DNA from: UBA3210 sp002363635
GTDB lineage: Bacteria > Bacillota_I > Bacilli_A > RFN20 > CAG-449
Length of the DNA stretch: 14,789 nt
Assembly (NCBI GenBank): GCA_946641515.1
Contig: CAMPBT010000017.1
Span: forward strand, 1 to 14,789
Direction of reading: 5' to 3'
The position numbers and the translations under genes were made by a program. Positions 12,252 through 14,789 of the stretch are shown piece after piece. The notes beneath the pieces are model-generated. The model did not search any database. It was not told the origin of the DNA and saw only the letters and a program-made list of their open reading frames with translations. Numbering within the stretch: position 1 is the first letter of the stretch; each line of letters opens with the position of its first letter.

Positions 12252-12662
12252 ATGACAAAGAAAATTTTATGCTTAGGGTTAGGTGTAGCAATGATGTTGG
12301 GTTGTTTAACTGGTTGCTCATGGGAAGATGAAGCAGACGTTGCAAGTTATAACATATCAAAGGAAGCGGATAATTTTAACATTTATAGACGTGTTGTTGT
12401 GATAAACAATCAATCAGATGAAACAATGCTAGAATTTGAGGGCTGGTGTTCAATCGAAAATAATATGGATAAGAGCAGATTAGAGATCACATACAGAGTA
12501 GGCGAAGGACAGTATTATAAAGACTTTGTTGGATTAAATGACCGAACAACTTATGTAATTACTCAATTAAATGGTGCAAACGTAGATAAATACCACTACG
12601 AATGGCTATACCATTCTCAGGGAGATTTAATACCGATAGAACTAAAAGACGCAGATAAATAG
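12252..12662 (+). CDS. Phage-encoded lipoprotein, beta-sandwich type; exclusion candidate
   Basis: This 136-residue protein has a lipoprotein signal: MTKKILCLGLGVAMMLGCLT followed by GC, so basic residues, a hydrophobic stretch, then lipobox LTGC with the lipidated Cys at 22. After cleavage it would be anchored outside the cell membrane. The mature part (EADVASYNISKEADNFNIYR, then beta-rich sequence to VITQLNGANVDKYHYEWLY) resembles small phage lipoproteins annotated as beta-sandwich lipoproteins, as I recall. Such proteins can block superinfection or DNA entry; that role is inferred, not shown. ATG 12252 has TAAAGGA at 12236-12242; upstream in-frame ATGs near 12189 lie inside the previous gene and would spoil the signal peptide. 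Confidence 0.8.
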   Translation: MTKKILCLGLGVAMMLGCLTGCSWEDEADVASYNISKEADNFNIYRRVVVINNQSDETMLEFEGWCSIENNMDKSRLEITYRVGEGQYYKDFVGLNDRTTYVITQLNGANVDKYHYEWLYHSQGDLIPIELKDADK

Positions 12663-12671
12663 GAGGAAAAT

Positions 12672-12938
12672 ATGAAGGCATCGGAATTAGTAAATACAAT
12701 CTCTATTTCTGACAATGCAAAGATAGTTTCTTTGGATACGAAAGAATTTATAAACATTCCTTTAAGTAACTATGATGAACTGTTATGTAAGACAGAAAAA
12801 TTAGAGAAAGAAAATAAAGCATTAAAGAATAGATGCTATGCAATATCTAAGGGTTCATTATGTTTCTTTTGTCCTCTGGAGTGCGAACATAGAAGTTGTG
12901 ATTATCGTAATAAGGAAAGTGAGGAAAATAATGATTGA
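12672..12938 (+). CDS. Small protein with coiled coil and Cys cluster
   Basis: This 88-residue protein has an N-terminal beta-like part (VNTISISDNAKIVSLDTKEF), a short coiled coil at about 35-55 (ELLCKTEKLEKENKALKNRC) and a Cys cluster C64, C67, C71, C76 (CFFCPLECEHRSC) suited to a metal site. It ends KESEENND, where GAA AGT GAG GAA is also the next gene's ribosome binding site. AGGAGG about 6 bases before the ATG is one of the strongest starts in the array. Coiled coil plus Cys knuckle suggests a dimer that binds nucleic acid or protein; no function is known. Confidence 0.7.
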   Translation: MKASELVNTISISDNAKIVSLDTKEFINIPLSNYDELLCKTEKLEKENKALKNRCYAISKGSLCFFCPLECEHRSCDYRNKESEENND

Positions 12939-13086
12939 TACAGAAGAATTATTGCTATTGATTGCGCAGTTCATAGAAAAACACCCACTGGCAAAAGATT
13001 GCGGTGGTGATTATATTTACCAGTCGGACGAAGCGCAAGAAGATGCAATAGAATTGGTCGCAAATATTTGTGAAAATTGCTTTTAA
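12931..13086 (+). CDS. Short acidic hypothetical protein (51 residues)
   Basis: ATG 12931 follows GAAAGTGAGGA at 12915-12925 and overlaps the preceding gene by 8 bases. The peptide starts MIDTEELLLLIAQFIEKHPL and ends IELVANICENCF, acidic and helical with three Cys. An in-frame ATG at 12838 would add 31 residues, but these only read through the neighbour's Cys cluster in another frame and have no ribosome binding site, so the short form is preferred. The function is not known. Confidence 0.65.
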   Translation: MIDTEELLLLIAQFIEKHPLAKDCGGDYIYQSDEAQEDAIELVANICENCF

Positions 13087-13109
13087 TTAGGTAATAAGGA
13101 GGCTTAACA

Positions 13110-14051
13110 ATGACAAGAGAAGAAGCAATAAAAATATTAAAAGGACTGAGACCGCAACCTCAAAGAGGCGATGGAAAATCAACCACTCATTTGATTGTGA
13201 CAGAGGCACTCAATATGGCAATCGAAGCCCTAAAGACGTTAGAAGATTTTGAAAGAGCACAAATAATTACAGGTGGTAGACTTAATGGAAGAACTTTTGC
13301 TTATAAGCGCGGATTAGAAGACGGAAAACGTAAAGCCATAGAGCAAGAGCCTTGTGAGGATATGGGAGAAGTATCTGACGGTTATCATACATTTAATCAG
13401 TTATATCATCAAAGAGCTATTCTATTTGCGACTATTGTTAATCAGAATAAAAATTTAGCGTGGAAATCATATAAGCATTCAGATGGGAATTATTGTTTCG
13501 ATAGTAATGGAGAATGGTTTATTGTTGGGATTGATACACCCGAAGGAAGTTATACCTATCACTACCAAAAAGAATATTGGGATTATTTTGAGTGCAAAGA
13601 GTTAGATTGCGGAAAAGAATGGGATGGACATACAGAAGAAGATGTTACAAGGTTATTATCGTTAAAGCCGGTGCCTTGCAAAGATTGTGTAAGCAGACAA
13701 GCTGTTCACGATGGAATGATTAAATACGGATTTCATGCATTCGATATGACAATTACGGAATTTGTAGAAGATGTTCTACCACCCGTAACACCTACAACAA
13801 ACTGGATTCCTTGTAGCGAGAGATTACCCGAAGAAGCAGATATTTATCTCGTGACTATTGATGATAAAAAATATGGAAAACGTGTAGAGGCAATTTGGTA
13901 TGAAGGTGAAAAATTAGGATGGGATTTTCGTATTACTGATGATGTTATAGCCTGGTTGCCGCTACCAAAACCTTATAATAAATGTGACGAGTGTTTATTT
14001 GATTGTGCAGAAAGTGAGGGGAGAAATGACAAGAGAAGAAGCAATAAATAA
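13110..14051 (+). CDS. Multi-module protein: MTREEAI head, WDGH domain, ISRQAV/PPVTP, DUF551
   Basis: This 313-residue protein is the largest of the array and strings together several modules. Residues 1-48 are an MTREEAIKIL ... LNMAIEALKTLE helical head. Residues 90-185 run from DGYHTFNQLYHQRAILFAT to WDGHTEEDVTRLLSL, the WDGH-type phage domain of unknown role. Residues 189-198 (PCKDCVSRQAV) to 222-229 (VLPPVTPT) are the ISRQAV segment. Residues 231-288 are DUF551 (NWIPCSERLPEEADIYLVTI to VIAWLPLP). The tail CDECLFDC is followed by AESEG. PCED at 81-84 just before the WDGH domain repeats PCKD at 189-192 after it, suggesting the domain was inserted into an ISRQAV module. AAGGAGG at about 13095-13101 drives it. 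Its last 26 bases overlap the next gene. Confidence 0.8.
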   Translation: MTREEAIKILKGLRPQPQRGDGKSTTHLIVTEALNMAIEALKTLEDFERAQIITGGRLNGRTFAYKRGLEDGKRKAIEQEPCEDMGEVSDGYHTFNQLYHQRAILFATIVNQNKNLAWKSYKHSDGNYCFDSNGEWFIVGIDTPEGSYTYHYQKEYWDYFECKELDCGKEWDGHTEEDVTRLLSLKPVPCKDCVSRQAVHDGMIKYGFHAFDMTITEFVEDVLPPVTPTTNWIPCSERLPEEADIYLVTIDDKKYGKRVEAIWYEGEKLGWDFRITDDVIAWLPLPKPYNKCDECLFDCAESEGRNDKRRSNK

Positions 14052-14517
14052 AGTTAGAGTTTATTTAACTGATTATTTGTCAATTGATGATTATGAAGAA
14101 ATAGATGAAATTATCAAGGCTATAGAACAACCTTGTAAAGATGCAGTGAGTAGACAGGCGATTCTTGAATGGATAAAAGAAAGCGTGGAACTGTACGCTA
14201 ATACATACTCAATTGATATGTTAAATATGTGGATGTTGTTTGAAGAACAAATAAAGGCAATGCCATCCGTAACACCCGTTACGTGTATTGCTGAATTTAG
14301 ATTCAGTAAAGAAGATATGCAAGAAATTGTAGACGAGAAATTTAAAGAATTAACAGTAGAACGTAAGAAAGGATTTTGGATAGATACAAATGACTATATC
14401 ACAACAGCTTATGGACATATAGATTATGTTAAGTGTTCTTGTTGCGGTGAAGAAAGTCTTGAAGAAGGGGACTATTGTCCTAATTGCGGGGCGGAAATGC
14501 AGGAGGTGGAAGAATGA
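14026..14517 (+). CDS. Modular MTREEAI, ISRQAV, zinc-ribbon protein
   Basis: This 163-residue protein combines an MTREEAINKV head whose first 20 or more bases match those of the gene at 13110, EQPCKDAVSRQAILEW at 34-49 (the Cys before ISRQAV is Ala here), PSVTPV at 80-85, a helical insert (FSKEDMQEIVDEKFKELTVE) and a C-terminal ribbon VKCSCCGEE with C137 and C140, then YCPNCGAEM with C151 and C154. KKGFWI at 114-119 corresponds to KKGKWI of the gene at 10347. ATG 14026 follows GAAAGTGAGGGG; an in-frame ATG at 13984 would only translate the neighbour's end. It overlaps the next gene as ATGA. The function is not known. Confidence 0.75.
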   Translation: MTREEAINKVRVYLTDYLSIDDYEEIDEIIKAIEQPCKDAVSRQAILEWIKESVELYANTYSIDMLNMWMLFEEQIKAMPSVTPVTCIAEFRFSKEDMQEIVDEKFKELTVERKKGFWIDTNDYITTAYGHIDYVKCSCCGEESLEEGDYCPNCGAEMQEVEE

Positions 14518-14789
14518 AAGAACAATGGCAAGAGCTAAAAGAAACTATTATTGAAATGCGTGACAACAATGAGTTTGAATATGAAGATGTAACTTCAATG
14601 TGTCGATTTTTAGTAAATTACATGAATATACTTGAAGATAAAATGAGTAATTTAGAAAATCCGAACAAGTGGATTCCAGTTAGTGAAAGACTACCAGAAG
14701 ATGGAGAATTAGTATTATTTAGCACAAAGACAGATAGAGTATTTGAGGGTAGGTTTTTTGTTGATAAGACAGACCTTCAATGGTATGCG
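14514..14789 (+). CDS. DUF551 protein, 3' end outside the window
   Basis: The gene starts at ATG 14514, overlapping the previous stop (ATGA), with AGGAGGTGGA just before it, and is still open after 92 codons at the window edge. The N-terminal part is helical (MKEQWQELKETIIEMRDNNE, then CRFLVNYMNILEDKM). From about residue 58, KWIPVSERLPEDGELVLFST is the DUF551 opening, as in the gene at 13110 (NWIPCSERLPEE). DUF551 is common in phage small proteins and has no known activity. Confidence 0.8.
   Translation, partial: MKEQWQELKETIIEMRDNNEFEYEDVTSMCRFLVNYMNILEDKMSNLENPNKWIPVSERLPEDGELVLFSTKTDRVFEGRFFVDKTDLQWYA

Larger units (their letters stand above)
8997..14020 (+). repeat. Dispersed GAAAG(T/C)GAGG ribosome-binding motif at gene junctions
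   Basis: GAAAG(T/C)GAG occurs at 8997, 9230, 9729, 10080, 10331, 10821, 11513, 11989, 12915 and 14010, with close variants at 9852 (GAATGTGAGG), 10938 (GAGAGTGAGG) and 11656 (GAAAGTGAAG). Each lies about 3-12 bases before a start codon. In nine cases the motif is inside the upstream gene and read as GAA AG(T/C) GA(G/A), so the proteins end near ESE(E/G/K). The first 8.2 kb instead uses varied sites such as AGGGGGA. Coordinates span the first to the last copy. Confidence 0.85.

Noticed and set aside
12838..12930. Extended N-terminus for the gene at 12931, giving a hydrophobic start.
   Set aside because: The extra 31 residues are an alternative-frame reading of the neighbour's Cys cluster and have no ribosome binding site; ATG 12931 has one.

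Overview
The window looks like the early region of a tailed phage or prophage (Caudoviricetes) of a low-GC Gram-positive host, probably a Clostridia/Firmicutes bacterium. The basis is AT-rich sequence, strong purine-rich ribosome binding sites, all genes on the plus strand with short gaps or ATGA-type overlaps, and protein families recalled from Firmicutes phages. No tRNA, rRNA, CRISPR array, insertion sequence, integrase or structural gene was seen. Host and phage assignment are inference; no database was searched.

Positions 1-5778 hold a DNA recombination and replication module: a Sak4-like RecA-fold annealing ATPase, a single-strand binding protein, a Cys/His-rich small protein, a winged-helix (DnaD-like) replication initiator, a DnaB-type helicase and a CHC2/Toprim primase. 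Two non-coding segments are origin candidates. One is a 250-base AT-rich interval (1899-2148) with iteron-like CGTTATTATA repeats and a broken copy of the 5' part of the initiator gene. The other is a set of three 40-bp tandem units, each holding a 25-bp imperfect palindrome, between helicase and primase (4641-4755).

Positions 5784-8175 carry small phage genes of unknown role, including a 248-residue protein that joins a MazF/PemK-like barrel through a 9-residue acidic repeat linker to an AT-hook-like motif and a helix-turn-helix. A strong 15-bp hairpin with a 3-base loop (8186-8218) separates this block from the rest.

From 8244 to the end is a dense array of very small genes, several shorter than 60 codons, built from a limited stock of interchangeable modules: CxxC zinc ribbons, an ISRQAV/PPVTP segment, DUF551 (WIPxSERLPE), a GATNGDV...WWNxPYK module, a LIDxD head, and a ...DKLIxESEE tail. 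Almost every junction carries the same ribosome binding site, GAAAGTGAGG. In most cases it lies inside the 3' end of the upstream gene in a fixed frame, so unrelated proteins end in ESEE/ESEG-like tails. The array includes a likely surface lipoprotein and one gene interrupted by an in-frame TAA. It reads as a cassette-like accessory region downstream of the replication operon; the last gene runs off the window.
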